59,089 nucleotides of DNA. Source: CAZTDU01 sp050248795. GTDB taxonomy: Bacteria; Pseudomonadota; Gammaproteobacteria; Burkholderiales; SG8-39. Positions 36,180 through 46,913 of this stretch are shown in pieces. Within the stretch, counting starts at the first letter, position 1, and each line of letters begins with the position of its first letter. The position numbers were made by a program, and so were the translations under genes. The DNA is taken from assembly GCA_050248795.1 (NCBI GenBank), contig JBFWRS010000025.1, positions 1-59,089 of the forward strand, given 5' to 3'. The notes under the pieces are model-generated. The model worked only from the letters and a program-made list of their open reading frames with translations, was not told the origin of the DNA and made no database searches.

Positions 36180-37382
36180 CTACGCGGCGGGCCTGGCGGC
36201 GCCGACGTCGCTGTCGGCCAGGCTCTGCGGCAGGAAAGGCAGCAGCTTCAGCGCCACGGCGACGAGCGCCAGCGCCAGCGCGACCCCGCCCACGCCCAGC
36301 GCCACTTCGGGCAGGCTCGGTGCGTAGGGCGCGACCACGCCATCGAAGAAGCTGCTGGAGACTTCCTTGTCCGGGAACACCTGCTGAGGGTAGGCCTGGC
36401 CGCCGATGATCAGCACGTAGAGCTGCGCGAGGCCCCCGGCGATCACGCACGCGGCCGCCGCGGCGAGCGTGCGGCGCGACGATGCTGCGTACACCAGCAC
36501 CAGCGGCAGCACGCCGCCGACCAGCACCTGGCCGAGCCAGAAGAGCAGGGTATAGATGCCGCCTTCGACGAGGAAGAAGCGCTCGACCTCGTGCTGGCGC
36601 GCAACGTACAGGTTGGTCAGGTGCTGTACCGCGACGAAGTACAGCACCGCGGCGACGAACACGCCCAGCAGTTGTCGCAGCCGCACGAGCACCGCGTCGC
36701 CCAGCGCGCGGCCGCTCCAGCGATACGCCGCCATCAGCACCAGCACGAACACCGCGAGGCCGAGCGAGAACGACAGCACGATGAACAGCGGCGCCAGCAG
36801 CGCGCCGTGCCAGGGCTCGCGCGCCACCAGGAAACCGAAGATCGAGCCGGTGCCGGTGGTCAGCACCAGGCGCCACAGGAAGGCGAGCACCCCGGCGCGC
36901 CTGGTGTAGCCGTGCATGCGCCGCTCGAACATGGTCCACAGGTACAGCGCGACGACGGCAAAGAAGCCGGTGTAGAGGAAGATGTTCCACGCGAATACCG
37001 ACTTGAAGTTGTAGTGCGTCATCGCCACGATCAGCCGGTCCGGCCGCCCGAGGTCCAGCACCAGCACCGCAAGGCCGCCGGCGAGCAGCGACATCGCGAC
37101 CAGGCCCGAGAGCCGCGCCAGCGGCTTGTAGAGGTCGCGGCCGAACACCGACGCGATCGAGGCGACGTTCAGCGCGCCCGAGGCGGCGACGATGAGGAAC
37201 ACCGCGAACACGTGCGGCGTGCCCCAGACGATGCGGTTGGTCATGCCGGTGATGTGATGCCCCTCGTGCTCCATCGCCCAGGCTGCGCCCAGCGCCGCCA
37301 GCGCCAGCGCGCCGAGCACGCCCAGCAGCGCCAGGTAGCCGGCGCCGCGGCCCTCGATCTCGCGGTACTGGATGCTCGCCAC
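36180..37382 (-). CDS. dsrP: DsrP, NrfD-like membrane subunit
   Basis: The 400-residue protein has about ten hydrophobic segments of the NrfD/PsrC type and starts MASIQYREIEG. It is the quinone-reactive membrane anchor of the periplasm-facing DsrJOP half of the DsrMKJOP complex. It begins two bases after dsrO. Confidence 0.94.
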   Translation of the reverse strand: MASIQYREIEGRGAGYLALLGVLGALALAALGAAWAMEHEGHHITGMTNRIVWGTPHVFAVFLIVAASGALNVASIASVFGRDLYKPLARLSGLVAMSLLAGGLAVLVLDLGRPDRLIVAMTHYNFKSVFAWNIFLYTGFFAVVALYLWTMFERRMHGYTRRAGVLAFLWRLVLTTGTGSIFGFLVAREPWHGALLAPLFIVLSFSLGLAVFVLVLMAAYRWSGRALGDAVLVRLRQLLGVFVAAVLYFVAVQHLTNLYVARQHEVERFFLVEGGIYTLLFWLGQVLVGGVLPLVLVYAASSRRTLAAAAACVIAGGLAQLYVLIIGGQAYPQQVFPDKEVSSSFFDGVVAPYAPSLPEVALGVGGVALALALVAVALKLLPFLPQSLADSDVGAARPAA

Positions 37383-37384
37383 GG

Positions 37385-38110
37385 CTACAGGCCCTGGTAG
37401 CGCACGCCGGTGTTCAGCGCGAGGTCGGCGCGGATCTGGCTGGAGCGCTCGGCCTTGAGCCGCCGGTGAATATCGGACGATGCGTCATTCAGGTCGCCGA
37501 ACGCCATCGCCTTGCCGCCATCCTTGTTGCAGGCCTCGACGCAGGCGGGCGTCTGGCCGAGGTCCACGCGGTGCACGCACAGCGTGCAGGATTCCACCGT
37601 GCCCTTGCCGCGCGGCACGTCCGCCTTCTGGCCGCTGGTCGCCTCGTGGATGAAGGAACGCGCGCCGTAGGGGCAGGCCATGACGCAGTAGCGGCAGCCG
37701 ATGCAGGTGTGCTTGTCCACCAGCACGATGCCGTCGTCGCGCTTGAACGAAGCGCCGGTGGGGCAGACGTCGACGCAGGGCGGGTGCTCGCAGTGCTGGC
37801 ACATCAGCGGCAGCGTCTGTGCGTAACCGGTGCGCCTGTCGCGCAGGTGCACCTTGCGGATCCATTGCGCGTCGGTCGCCGGGCGGCCGTGGCCCTTGAT
37901 GCCGTTTTCCTCGTGGCAGGCGGTGACGCAGTCGTCGCACTCGCCGCACTTCAGCGTGTCGATCAGCAGGCCCCAGCGCTGCAGCTTCGATGCGGCTTCA
38001 GCGGGCGAGCGCGCCTGCGCGAGTTCGACCAGCCGCAGCCCCGGCGCAAGCGCGCTGCCTGCGGCCGCGGCCGCGCCCCAGGCAAGGAACTGGCGGCGCT
38101 CCGGGTTCAT
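37385..38110 (-). CDS. dsrO: DsrO, Tat-exported four-cluster ferredoxin
   Basis: The 241-residue protein has a twin-arginine signal (RRQFLAWG, residues 5-12) and a ferredoxin body with cysteine motifs such as CGECDDCVTACH, CQHCEHPPCVDVCP, CIGCRYCVMACPYG and CTLCVHRV...CVEAC, consistent with several [4Fe-4S] clusters. It links DsrJ to DsrP in the periplasm. Its ATG overlaps the dsrJ stop. Confidence 0.94.
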   Translation of the reverse strand: MNPERRQFLAWGAAAAAGSALAPGLRLVELAQARSPAEAASKLQRWGLLIDTLKCGECDDCVTACHEENGIKGHGRPATDAQWIRKVHLRDRRTGYAQTLPLMCQHCEHPPCVDVCPTGASFKRDDGIVLVDKHTCIGCRYCVMACPYGARSFIHEATSGQKADVPRGKGTVESCTLCVHRVDLGQTPACVEACNKDGGKAMAFGDLNDASSDIHRRLKAERSSQIRADLALNTGVRYQGL

Positions 38111-38508
38111 CGCCGCACCGCCGCCGCCGCCGCCGCGGCCGGCGCCTGGCGCAGCGGCGTGTGGCATTCGAAGCAGTCGATCTTCACCGCGGCGTACTCA
38201 TGGCAGCTCGAGCAGAAGCCTTCCTTGCCGAGCACGCTGCCGGTGTCGCGCGAGGCGTGGCAGTCGACGCAGCCCTTGAGGCTGAACTGCGGCTCGCGCA
38301 GTCCCTGGCGCATGGTGCGGTCGCGCTGGTGCAGCAGCATCTTCATGTGGTTGCGGCGCATCTCGTCGGTGGGTGCGACGCAAGTTTCGCCCTTCTCGAT
38401 CTTGATCACCGGCGCGGCGGCGCGCGCCGAGCGCGCCTGCTCGGCATCGGCGGCCACCGCGAGCGCGAGCGACGCGGCGATGAAGATCCCGGCGACGATG
38501 CGCATCAT
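38107..38508 (-). CDS. dsrJ: DsrJ, triheme cytochrome c
   Basis: The 133-residue protein has a signal/anchor segment (residues 3-20) and three haem c sites CVDCH (80-84), CSSCH (99-103) and CFECH (112-116). C43 (GETCVAP) is a candidate for the unusual cysteine haem ligand described for A. vinosum DsrJ. ATG 38508 is behind GGGAGCG; an adjacent ATG at 38505 is equivalent. It is the periplasmic cytochrome of DsrMKJOP. Confidence 0.93.
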   Translation of the reverse strand: MMRIVAGIFIAASLALAVAADAEQARSARAAAPVIKIEKGETCVAPTDEMRRNHMKMLLHQRDRTMRQGLREPQFSLKGCVDCHASRDTGSVLGKEGFCSSCHEYAAVKIDCFECHTPLRQAPAAAAAAAVRR

Positions 38509-38524
38509 CCGCGCGCGCTCCCGC

Positions 38525-40525
38525 TCAGTGATCCCCCAGCCCCATCTTGATGTAGCCGGTGGGGCAGACATCGGCGCAGATGTGGCAGCCGATGCACAGG
38601 TCGTAGTCGGTGTAGACGTAGCGGCCCATGGTGGATTCGGACTTCGGCGTGCGCTTCACCGCGGTCTGCGGGCAGTAGATGACGCAGTTGTCGCACTCGA
38701 AGCACATGCCGCAGCTCATGCAGCGCTTGGCCTCGTCCACCGCCTGCTTGTCGCTCAAGCCCACCATGCGCTCGGCGAAATGCCCGAGCACCTCGTCTGC
38801 CGACGGGCCGATCTCGGTGCGCTTGATCCGCTCCTGGTAGGGGAAATGGCCGAGGAAGAGTTCCTCGGACTTGGACACCTCGGCTGCGCTGCGGTCCTCG
38901 TAGTTGTGGATGGCGATGCCGCCCACCGCCTTGCCCTGCAAGGAGGTGCCACGCACGCCCTGGTCGATCAGGCGCGGGCCGTTGTCCGGCGAGGCTTCGA
39001 ACTTCGCCGGCTCGAGGCTCGCTTCGCGCAGCTTGTCCAGCAGGTTGAAGTGATGCACGTCGACCTTCGGCCGCTTGGGCAGGTCCTTGCCGGCGAGGAA
39101 ACGGTCGATGCTGTCCGCGGCGATGGAGCCCTGGCCGATCACCGTGGTGAGCAGGTGAGGGCGGATGATGTCGCCGCAGGCGAACATGCCGGGGCGGTTC
39201 GGCAGCTGGTAGTACTTGTCGGCGGCGATCAGCCCCTTGCCGTTGTCCAGTTCCTCCATGCCGGTGAGGTCGCCCGACTGGCCGATCGCCGACACGATGA
39301 GGTCGGCCTCCAGGTCCATCTCGGTGCCGGGCTTTTCCACCGGCTTGCCCTTGACCCACTCGACCTCGACCACGCGCAGCGCCTTGGCGCGCCCGCTCTT
39401 TTCGTCCAGCAGCACCTTCACCGGCAGCAGGCTGCCGCGGATCTTCACGCCCTCGCGCTGCGCGTCCTCGATCTCGTGCTTGGCGGCATTCATCTGCTCC
39501 ACCGGCTGCATCGAGATCAGCATCACGTCGGCGCCCTGGCGCGCCGCCATCTGCGACACGTCGTGCGCGGCGTGCCCCATGACGACAAACTCGGGGCGCT
39601 CGGTTTCCTTCATGTCCTCGACATAGCCCAGGCGCCGCGCCACCGACACCACGTCCACCGAGGTATCGCCGCCGCCCACCACCACCACGCGGCCGGCGAC
39701 CGACTTGAGGCGCCCCTGGTTGAAGGCTTCGAGGAAGGCCACGCCGCTGATGCAGTTGGGCGCATCGGCGCCCGGCACCGGCAGCGCGCGCCCGGCCTTG
39801 CAGCCCAGCGCCAGCAGCACCGCGTCGTAGTCCTTCTCCAGGTCCTGCAACTGCACGTCCTTGCCGATCCGCGTGCCGAGGCGGACTTCCACGCCCATGT
39901 CGACGATACGGCCGATCTCGCCATCCAGGTGCGTGCGCGGCAGGCGATAGCCCGGCACGCCGTACTTCGCCATGCCGCCCAGCTCGGCGTGGTCGTCGAA
40001 CAGCGTCACGCCATGGCCCTTGCGGCGCAGTTGATACGCCGCCGACAGGCCGGCCGGTCCGCCGCCGACGATGGCGACGCGCTTGCCGGTCTCGGGCCCG
40101 GCCTGGAAAGTGAATTTCTGCTCCAGCGCATAGTCGCCGATGTACTGCTCGACCGCGTTGATGCCGACGTAGTCCTCGACCTTGTTGCGGTTGCAGCCGG
40201 TCTGGCAGGGCGCCGGGCAGACCCGGCCCATCATCGACGGGAAGGGGTTCGCGTCGGTCGAGCGGCGGAACGCGTACTCCTGCATCGCCGTGCCCTTGGG
40301 CGGCTTCTCGATGCCGCGCACGATGTTCAGCCAGCCGCGGATGTCCTCGCCGGAGGGGCAGCTCGCCTGGCAGGGCGGGGTCTTGTGCACGTAGGTCGGG
40401 CACTTGTCCGATTCGTCGCCGGCGAAGATGCGCTCCTGCAGCGAGCGCCACTCGTGGTCGCCGTCCTTGAACTTGCGGAAGGTGTGTCCGCTCCTGGGTT
40501 CGGGCTTGGCTGCGGGTGCTGACAT
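38525..40525 (-). CDS. dsrL: DsrL, Fe-S flavoprotein NAD(P)H:acceptor oxidoreductase
   Basis: The 666-residue protein resembles the GltD glutamate-synthase small subunit with added ferredoxin domains. Visible parts are an N-terminal Fe-S region (CQASCPSGEDIRGW), FAD site VAIVGGGPAGLSAAYQL, NAD(P)H site VVVVGGGDTSVDV, and C-terminal clusters (CMSCGMCFECDNCVIYCP and CIGCHICADVCPTG). DsrL interacts with DsrAB and passes electrons to NAD(P)+; its presence marks the oxidative pathway. Confidence 0.95.
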   Translation of the reverse strand: MSAPAAKPEPRSGHTFRKFKDGDHEWRSLQERIFAGDESDKCPTYVHKTPPCQASCPSGEDIRGWLNIVRGIEKPPKGTAMQEYAFRRSTDANPFPSMMGRVCPAPCQTGCNRNKVEDYVGINAVEQYIGDYALEQKFTFQAGPETGKRVAIVGGGPAGLSAAYQLRRKGHGVTLFDDHAELGGMAKYGVPGYRLPRTHLDGEIGRIVDMGVEVRLGTRIGKDVQLQDLEKDYDAVLLALGCKAGRALPVPGADAPNCISGVAFLEAFNQGRLKSVAGRVVVVGGGDTSVDVVSVARRLGYVEDMKETERPEFVVMGHAAHDVSQMAARQGADVMLISMQPVEQMNAAKHEIEDAQREGVKIRGSLLPVKVLLDEKSGRAKALRVVEVEWVKGKPVEKPGTEMDLEADLIVSAIGQSGDLTGMEELDNGKGLIAADKYYQLPNRPGMFACGDIIRPHLLTTVIGQGSIAADSIDRFLAGKDLPKRPKVDVHHFNLLDKLREASLEPAKFEASPDNGPRLIDQGVRGTSLQGKAVGGIAIHNYEDRSAAEVSKSEELFLGHFPYQERIKRTEIGPSADEVLGHFAERMVGLSDKQAVDEAKRCMSCGMCFECDNCVIYCPQTAVKRTPKSESTMGRYVYTDYDLCIGCHICADVCPTGYIKMGLGDH

Positions 40526-40553
40526 GGTTGGCTCCGGTTGATTCCTTGGTTCT

Positions 40554-42047
<1,494 letters not shown>

Positions 42048-42797
42048 TCAGGCTCCTGGGACTTTATGAACGTGCACGATCTTCGCCGACCAGCCGGCCG
42101 CATGGCGCTTCTCGCGCGCATCGTCCACCTGGTTCAGGCTGGGGCTGAAGAACACGCCCGGCGCGTGCAGGAGCTTCGACACCGGGAACACGATCATCAG
42201 CGTGGCCACCAGCGCCAGGTGCAGCAGCAGCGCCGGGTCGGCCGGCAGCGGCTGCCAGTCGAAGGCCATCAGGCCGAGGAAGAAGGCCTTCAGCGCGACG
42301 ATGTCGGTGTGCGCCAGGTACTTCATCGCCAGGCCGCTCGCGGCGATGGCGACGAGCAGCGCGAGCATCAGGTGGTCCGAGGGACTCGAGATGTAGCGCA
42401 CCCGATCGACCAGCACGCGCCGCGCCCACAGCCCCGCGAGGCCGATGAGCATCGCAAAGGCGGCGTACAGGCCGAAGGGCTGCACCAGCTCGACCCAGAA
42501 CCACACCGGCTCGGTGAAGTAGCGCAGGTGCCTCAGCAGCACCAGCAGCAGCGCGACGTGGAACATCCAGCCGAACAGCCAGGTCCACTTGCTCGAGCGG
42601 AACAACTGGCGGAACAGCGTCACCTCCACCAGCATGCGCAGCGCCACGCCGCCGCGCGTGGTCGGCGCCGGCGGGATCGGGATCTTCAGCGGCTGCGGCG
42701 TGCGCGCGTAGCGCCAGACACGCGCCAGCACGCCGGCGACGAGGATCGCGGTCGCTGCGTAGAAGAGCAGTGCGTAGGCGACGCTGAGCGTCGACAC
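42048..42797 (-). CDS. dsrM: DsrM, cytochrome b subunit of DsrMKJOP
   Basis: The 249-residue protein has five or six hydrophobic segments with haem-b histidines (LRHLRYF, KLLHAPGVFF) of the NarI type. It exchanges electrons with quinone and DsrK. The start is GTG (42797) behind a weak ribosome site, which with the hairpin in the preceding gap may lower its translation relative to dsrC. Confidence 0.93.
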   Translation of the reverse strand: MSTLSVAYALLFYAATAILVAGVLARVWRYARTPQPLKIPIPPAPTTRGGVALRMLVEVTLFRQLFRSSKWTWLFGWMFHVALLLVLLRHLRYFTEPVWFWVELVQPFGLYAAFAMLIGLAGLWARRVLVDRVRYISSPSDHLMLALLVAIAASGLAMKYLAHTDIVALKAFFLGLMAFDWQPLPADPALLLHLALVATLMIVFPVSKLLHAPGVFFSPSLNQVDDAREKRHAAGWSAKIVHVHKVPGA

Positions 42798-42811
42798 CGG
42801 TCGCTGCCTGT

Positions 42812-42827
42812 CCGGGGTACTACCCGG
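42812..42827 (-). promoter_or_regulatory. Small hairpin directly after dsrC
   Basis: CCGGG and CCCGG pair around a six-base loop in the 30-base dsrC-dsrM gap, touching the dsrC stop codon. No T-run follows. It may protect the dsrC 3' end or attenuate read-through, fitting the high DsrC demand known in sulfur oxidisers. Confidence 0.35.
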
Positions 42828-43160
42828 TCAGACACACCCCGTGGGCTTCGGCAGGCCGGCGTACTTGCACGCCTGCTTGGCGGGGCCGTAGGGGAACAGT
42901 TCGTACAGGTACTTGCTGTTGCCCTTGTCGGCGCCGAGCTTCTTGCCGATGGCCTTGGTCAGCACGCGAACCGCCGGGGCGATCTGGTACTCGTCGTAGT
43001 ACTCGCGCAGGAAGTTGATCACTTCCCAGTGGCCGTCGGTGAGGTCGCAGCTGTCCAGGCGCGCCATTTCCTTGGCCACGTCCTCGTTCCAGTCGGTGCG
43101 GTTGGCGAGATAGCCTTCCTCGTCGGTCTCGATGGTCTGTCCGTTCATTTCGATGGGCAT
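42828..43160 (-). CDS. dsrC: DsrC, two-cysteine sulfur-trafficking protein
   Basis: The 110-residue protein has the full DsrC C-terminal arm with C98 (KQACKYAG) and the penultimate C109 (KPTGCV), eleven residues apart. It accepts sulfur from DsrEFH at C109 and presents it as a trisulfide/persulfide substrate to DsrAB; DsrMK recycles the disulfide. A GAGAGGAA ribosome site precedes the ATG. Confidence 0.97.
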   Translation of the reverse strand: MPIEMNGQTIETDEEGYLANRTDWNEDVAKEMARLDSCDLTDGHWEVINFLREYYDEYQIAPAVRVLTKAIGKKLGADKGNSKYLYELFPYGPAKQACKYAGLPKPTGCV

Positions 43161-43177
43161 TTCAGGTTCCTCTCGGT

Positions 43178-43483
43178 TTAAAGCCAGGATTGCACGTTGC
43201 TGTGCTCAGCCACGAGGTCCACGAACCCCGCGTAGTCCACCAGGCGAATGCCGTCCATCACCCGGGTCTGCATGCCTCGAGCCTCGACATCGGGCTTGAG
43301 CGCGTAGAACGAAACGGTCTTCATCGCCTCCTGCACGCGCGGCGACACCGCGGTGCCGCGCGCGGCGGCGTAGACGCCGTCCTCGATCAGCAGCACGGCG
43401 CTGCCCTGCCGGGCGAACTTCAGGCACGCTTCCAGCGCGGGGTTCTCGAACGGCGACTTGTTCACGGTATGCAGCATTGGCAT
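43178..43483 (-). CDS. dsrH: DsrH (TusB-like)
   Basis: The 101-residue protein has the DsrH fold and the conserved cysteine at C20 (NPALEACLKF), the position described in A. vinosum DsrH. It is a subunit of the DsrE2F2H2 sulfurtransferase hexamer. Confidence 0.94.
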   Translation of the reverse strand: MPMLHTVNKSPFENPALEACLKFARQGSAVLLIEDGVYAAARGTAVSPRVQEAMKTVSFYALKPDVEARGMQTRVMDGIRLVDYAGFVDLVAEHSNVQSWL

Positions 43484-43502
43484 CGTTGGTTCCCTGCGTT
43501 CC

Positions 43503-43889
43503 TCAGAAGCTCAGGACCACGTCCTGCGCCTCCATGATCTCGGCCATGCGCGCGGCGTCCACTACCTCGACCGGCACCACCAGGTCCCCGGCGACGAGCC
43601 CGCGCGCTTCCAGCGCTTCCTTTTCCACGTACAGCTTGGTGACGTCGTAGTCTTCCAGCGCGCGGAACGTGGGCGAGAAGTTCTTCATCTCGGCGGCCTT
43701 GGTGTCCTGCCCCTTGACGAGCTGGTAGACGCCGTCGCCGAGGAACGCCAGGCTCACGTCCTGCTCGAACGCAGCGCCGATCAGCACGACTTCCAGCGAT
43801 TCCAGCGCGTAGATGCTGCCGTAGGGCGCGCGGCGGTTCACGTAGAGGAACCGCTTCGTTACGCCGGATGTGTTCTCTTCTTCGGACAT
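43503..43889 (-). CDS. dsrF: DsrF (TusC-like)
   Basis: The 128-residue protein has the DsrF pattern (FLYVNRRAPYGSIYALESLEVVL split over strand and helix) and no cysteine, as expected. It is the structural partner in the DsrEFH complex. Confidence 0.94.
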   Translation of the reverse strand: MSEEENTSGVTKRFLYVNRRAPYGSIYALESLEVVLIGAAFEQDVSLAFLGDGVYQLVKGQDTKAAEMKNFSPTFRALEDYDVTKLYVEKEALEARGLVAGDLVVPVEVVDAARMAEIMEAQDVVLSF

Positions 43890-43899
43890 CGCGCCCCTT

Positions 43900-44292
43900 T
43901 CAGTCGCCGAACACCACCAGGCGGTCCGCCTGGATGCCGGCCTCGATCAACTGCCCGAGGCCCGAGATGCGGAAGCCCGGGGCGATGTTGTCCGCGTCCT
44001 TGCCGTGGCGTTTGGCCTCCGGGGCGTCCATCAGGCCGCGGCGCTGCGCCGCGGCGATGCACACCACCAGGTCGAGCCCGTGCTTCGCCGCGAGCTCGCT
44101 CCAGCGCTTGACGATGTTGCGGTCGTCCTGCGGCGGCACCGTGAGGCGCGTGCCGTTGTTGACGCCGTCGTGGTAGAAGAACACGCGATAGATCTCGTGG
44201 CCCTTCTCCAGCGCCGCCTTGACGAACTGGTAGGCGGTGTCCGAGGCCTGGTGCGTGTAGGGGCCTTCGTTTACCAGGATGCCGAATTTCAT
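43900..44292 (-). CDS. dsrE: DsrE (TusD-like) sulfur acceptor
   Basis: The 130-residue protein carries the active cysteine C78 (DLVVCIAAAQRRG), the residue persulfidated in DsrE and E. coli TusD. It receives sulfur from TusA and passes it to DsrC. It starts MKFGILVNEGPY, eleven bases after dsrB. Confidence 0.95.
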   Translation of the reverse strand: MKFGILVNEGPYTHQASDTAYQFVKAALEKGHEIYRVFFYHDGVNNGTRLTVPPQDDRNIVKRWSELAAKHGLDLVVCIAAAQRRGLMDAPEAKRHGKDADNIAPGFRISGLGQLIEAGIQADRLVVFGD

Positions 44293-44303
44293 CGCGTCTG
44301 GGC

Positions 44304-45398
44304 CTAGAAGCGGATGTGCGCCGAGGCGTTCAGGCTGTTCCTCGCGCCGCGCCAGTTGTCGATGTGGAACTTGGTGAACGGCAGCCCGGTGAGCTCGAAG
44401 AACCGCGGCCAGCCGATCCGCTCCACCCAGTCGCCGACGCGTTCCCAGTCGCGCGCGTCCTTCTTGTAGGTGTAGAGGATCTTCTTCACCACCGTGGCCA
44501 CTTCCGGCCAGCGCGGCGGGTTGTTCGGCAGTCCTGCGGCCACCAGCTTCTGGAACATCGGCTTCGAGCGCGCGTTCGAATTCTTGCCGCCGACCCAGAC
44601 CGCGAGCTTGGAGTGCTCGGGATCGTTGATCTGCATCGGCGGGCAGGGTGGGTAGCAGGCGCCGCAGCAGATGCATTTCTTTTCGTCGACTTCCAGCGAC
44701 GGATTGCCGTTCACCATCGCCGGCCGGATCGCCGCCACCGGGCAGCGCGCCACCACCGACGGGCGTTCGCAGACGTTCGCCACCAGGTCGTGGTTGATCT
44801 TCGGCGGCTTGGTGTGCTGGATGTTGATGGCGATGTCGCCCTGGCCGCCGCAGTTGATCTGGCAGCAGGAGGTGGTGATGTGCACCCGGTTGGGCATCTC
44901 CTCCTTGATGAACTCCTCGTGCAGCTCGTCCATCAGCGACTTCACCACGCCGGCTGCGTCGGTGGCCGGGATGTCGCAGTGCAGCCAGCCCTGCGTGTGC
45001 GAGATCATGGTCACCGAGTTGCCGGTGCCGCCGACCGGGTAGCCGGCGTCGTTGAAGGCCTGGATCAGCGGGCCGACCTTGTCCCAGCTCGACACCATCA
45101 CTTCGAGGTTCGAGCGGATGGTGAAGCGCACATGCCCTTCGCCGTACTTGTCGACGATGTCGCACAGCAGGTTGATCTCGTAGGGACCGAGCTGGCGCTG
45201 CGTGCCCACGCGCACCGTCCAGATCTCGTCGCCCGAGTAGGCGACGTGGTGCAGCACGCCCGGACGCGGCCGGTCGTGGTACTTCCAGTTGCCGAAGTTC
45301 TTCACCATCAGCGGGTGCATGAACTGCATGCCGTCGGGACAACCGCTCTCGATCGGCGTGCGCATCTGCTTCTTCTCTACTGCCTGTGCTTGTGCCAT
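44304..45398 (-). CDS. dsrB: DsrB, sulfite reductase beta subunit
   Basis: The 364-residue protein has the siroheme/[4Fe-4S] cysteines in TSCCQINCGGQGD (with a later NVCERP and CPVAAI) and an inserted ferredoxin domain (KKCICCGACYPPCPPMQI). With DsrA it forms the alpha2beta2 core that oxidises DsrC-bound sulfane sulfur to sulfite. It follows dsrA by 23 bases. Confidence 0.97.
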   Translation of the reverse strand: MAQAQAVEKKQMRTPIESGCPDGMQFMHPLMVKNFGNWKYHDRPRPGVLHHVAYSGDEIWTVRVGTQRQLGPYEINLLCDIVDKYGEGHVRFTIRSNLEVMVSSWDKVGPLIQAFNDAGYPVGGTGNSVTMISHTQGWLHCDIPATDAAGVVKSLMDELHEEFIKEEMPNRVHITTSCCQINCGGQGDIAINIQHTKPPKINHDLVANVCERPSVVARCPVAAIRPAMVNGNPSLEVDEKKCICCGACYPPCPPMQINDPEHSKLAVWVGGKNSNARSKPMFQKLVAAGLPNNPPRWPEVATVVKKILYTYKKDARDWERVGDWVERIGWPRFFELTGLPFTKFHIDNWRGARNSLNASAHIRF

Positions 45399-45421
45399 GG
45401 CGATGTTTCCTCGTTATCCGA

Positions 45422-46729
45422 TCAGGCCGCGGCCTGGTCCTTCTGGCGCTCCACCCACTTCTTCGCTTCCTGGTCCCAGTCGTCCATGCGCACGTAGGAA
45501 CTGGTGCGCGGATGGCTGATCATGTTCGGGTCCACCTCGACGCCGATGCCCTCGAGGAAGGCGGCGAGGCCGATCCTCTCGATCATCTCGCCGCAGCGCT
45601 CGTGCTCGAGGCCGTTCTCGGCCCAGAAATCGATCACCGTGGCGGCCAGCTCGCGCAGCTTCTCGTAGTCCTCGTCGGTGTCCATCTTCATGAACGGCAG
45701 GATCACCGTCCCCATGGTGTCGCCGATCTTGAGGGTCCTCTTGCCGCCGATCAGCAGCGTGATGCCGCGGTCCTTGCCCGGCTTCAGCGCCTTGGTCATG
45801 ACGTTGATGCAGTGCATGCAGCGCACGCAGCTCTTGTTGTCGACTTCCAGCGTGTCGTCGTCGTTCAATGACAGCGCCCGGGTCGGGCAGCGCGCGATGA
45901 CGTTGTCTATCGTGTACTTGCGGCCGTGGCCCTCGACGTACTTCTTCACCTCCGCCTGGTCCACCTGCATGTCGTCGCGCCAGGTACCGATCACCGCGAA
46001 GTCCGCGCGCTGGATCGAGTTCATGCAGTCGTTCGGGCAGCCCGAGACCTTGAACTTGAACTTGTACGGCAGCGCCGGCCGGTGCATGTCGTCGATGAAG
46101 TTGTTGACCAGCGTGCGGTGGATGCGGTGCTCGTTGGTGCAGGACTGCTCGCAGCGCGCCGCGCCGACGCAGGACATCGCGGTGCGCACGCAGGGCCCCG
46201 CGCCGCCGAGGTCGAAGCCGTATTCGTTGATCTCGTCGAAGAAGTGCTGCGTGTTCTCGGTGGTCGTGCCTATGAACATGATGTTGCCGGTCTGGCCGTG
46301 GAAGGCGATCAGGCCCGAGCCCCACTTGTTCCACGAGTTGGACAACTGCCGCAGCATCTTGGTGGTGTAGTGGTTCCCGGCCGGCGGCTGCACCCGCAGC
46401 GTGTGGAACTCCTTCGATTCCGGGAACATGCTCGCCACTTCGGAAAACCGCGGGATGATGCCGCCGCCGTAGCCGAACACCGACACCGTGCCGCCCTTCC
46501 AGTAGCCCAGGCGCGTCTTGTACGAGTGTTCGAGCTGGCCGAGCAGGTCGACCATCATGTTGTTCTCGTGCGCGAGCCGCTTGAGGCCGGTGACGAAGCT
46601 CGGCCACGGCCCGCTCTCGAGCTGGTCGAGCATCGGCGTCGGGTGGAACGGCTTGGTGGACTTCTTTTCCTTCGGCACGTAGGTGCTGTGCCGGGTCGGA
46701 TCCTTGGGCTGCTGGCTGGCGTCGGACAT
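45422..46729 (-). CDS. dsrA: DsrA, sulfite reductase alpha subunit
   Basis: The 435-residue protein has siroheme-linked cysteines C187 and C193 (SCVGAARCEQSCTNEH) and C231 and C235 (GCPNDCMNS), and a ferredoxin insertion (SCVRCMHCINVM). It is the first gene of the dsr operon, behind a strong AGGAGG ribosome site, and is divergent from the TauD-like gene across 184 bases. I see no confident sigma-70 promoter in that gap. Confidence 0.97.
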   Translation of the reverse strand: MSDASQQPKDPTRHSTYVPKEKKSTKPFHPTPMLDQLESGPWPSFVTGLKRLAHENNMMVDLLGQLEHSYKTRLGYWKGGTVSVFGYGGGIIPRFSEVASMFPESKEFHTLRVQPPAGNHYTTKMLRQLSNSWNKWGSGLIAFHGQTGNIMFIGTTTENTQHFFDEINEYGFDLGGAGPCVRTAMSCVGAARCEQSCTNEHRIHRTLVNNFIDDMHRPALPYKFKFKVSGCPNDCMNSIQRADFAVIGTWRDDMQVDQAEVKKYVEGHGRKYTIDNVIARCPTRALSLNDDDTLEVDNKSCVRCMHCINVMTKALKPGKDRGITLLIGGKRTLKIGDTMGTVILPFMKMDTDEDYEKLRELAATVIDFWAENGLEHERCGEMIERIGLAAFLEGIGVEVDPNMISHPRTSSYVRMDDWDQEAKKWVERQKDQAAA

Positions 46730-46913
46730 CGCGTTCCTCCTGTGGTGCGCAATCGAGCACGACGAGTGTATGCCGCACGCCGGTGGTGCCTGGCGGTCAT
46801 TGGGGATAGGGCCGGCGGGCGACCCCTCCCTTTGGAGATATGCCCCTTGCGCGCGCCCGCAACAGCGCCAAATGCGTTAGCTTGTGCGCACCTCATTTCC
46901 AGCCAGCGCGTGA

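Noticed and set aside
37466..40522. Open frame of 1018 codons on the plus strand across dsrO, dsrJ and dsrL
   Set aside because: It is antisense to well-recognised genes, has low-complexity composition and is explained by the high GC content.
46730..46913. Sigma-70 promoter for dsrA
   Set aside because: A TACACT-like -10 was seen but no -35 at suitable spacing, so no promoter is claimed.
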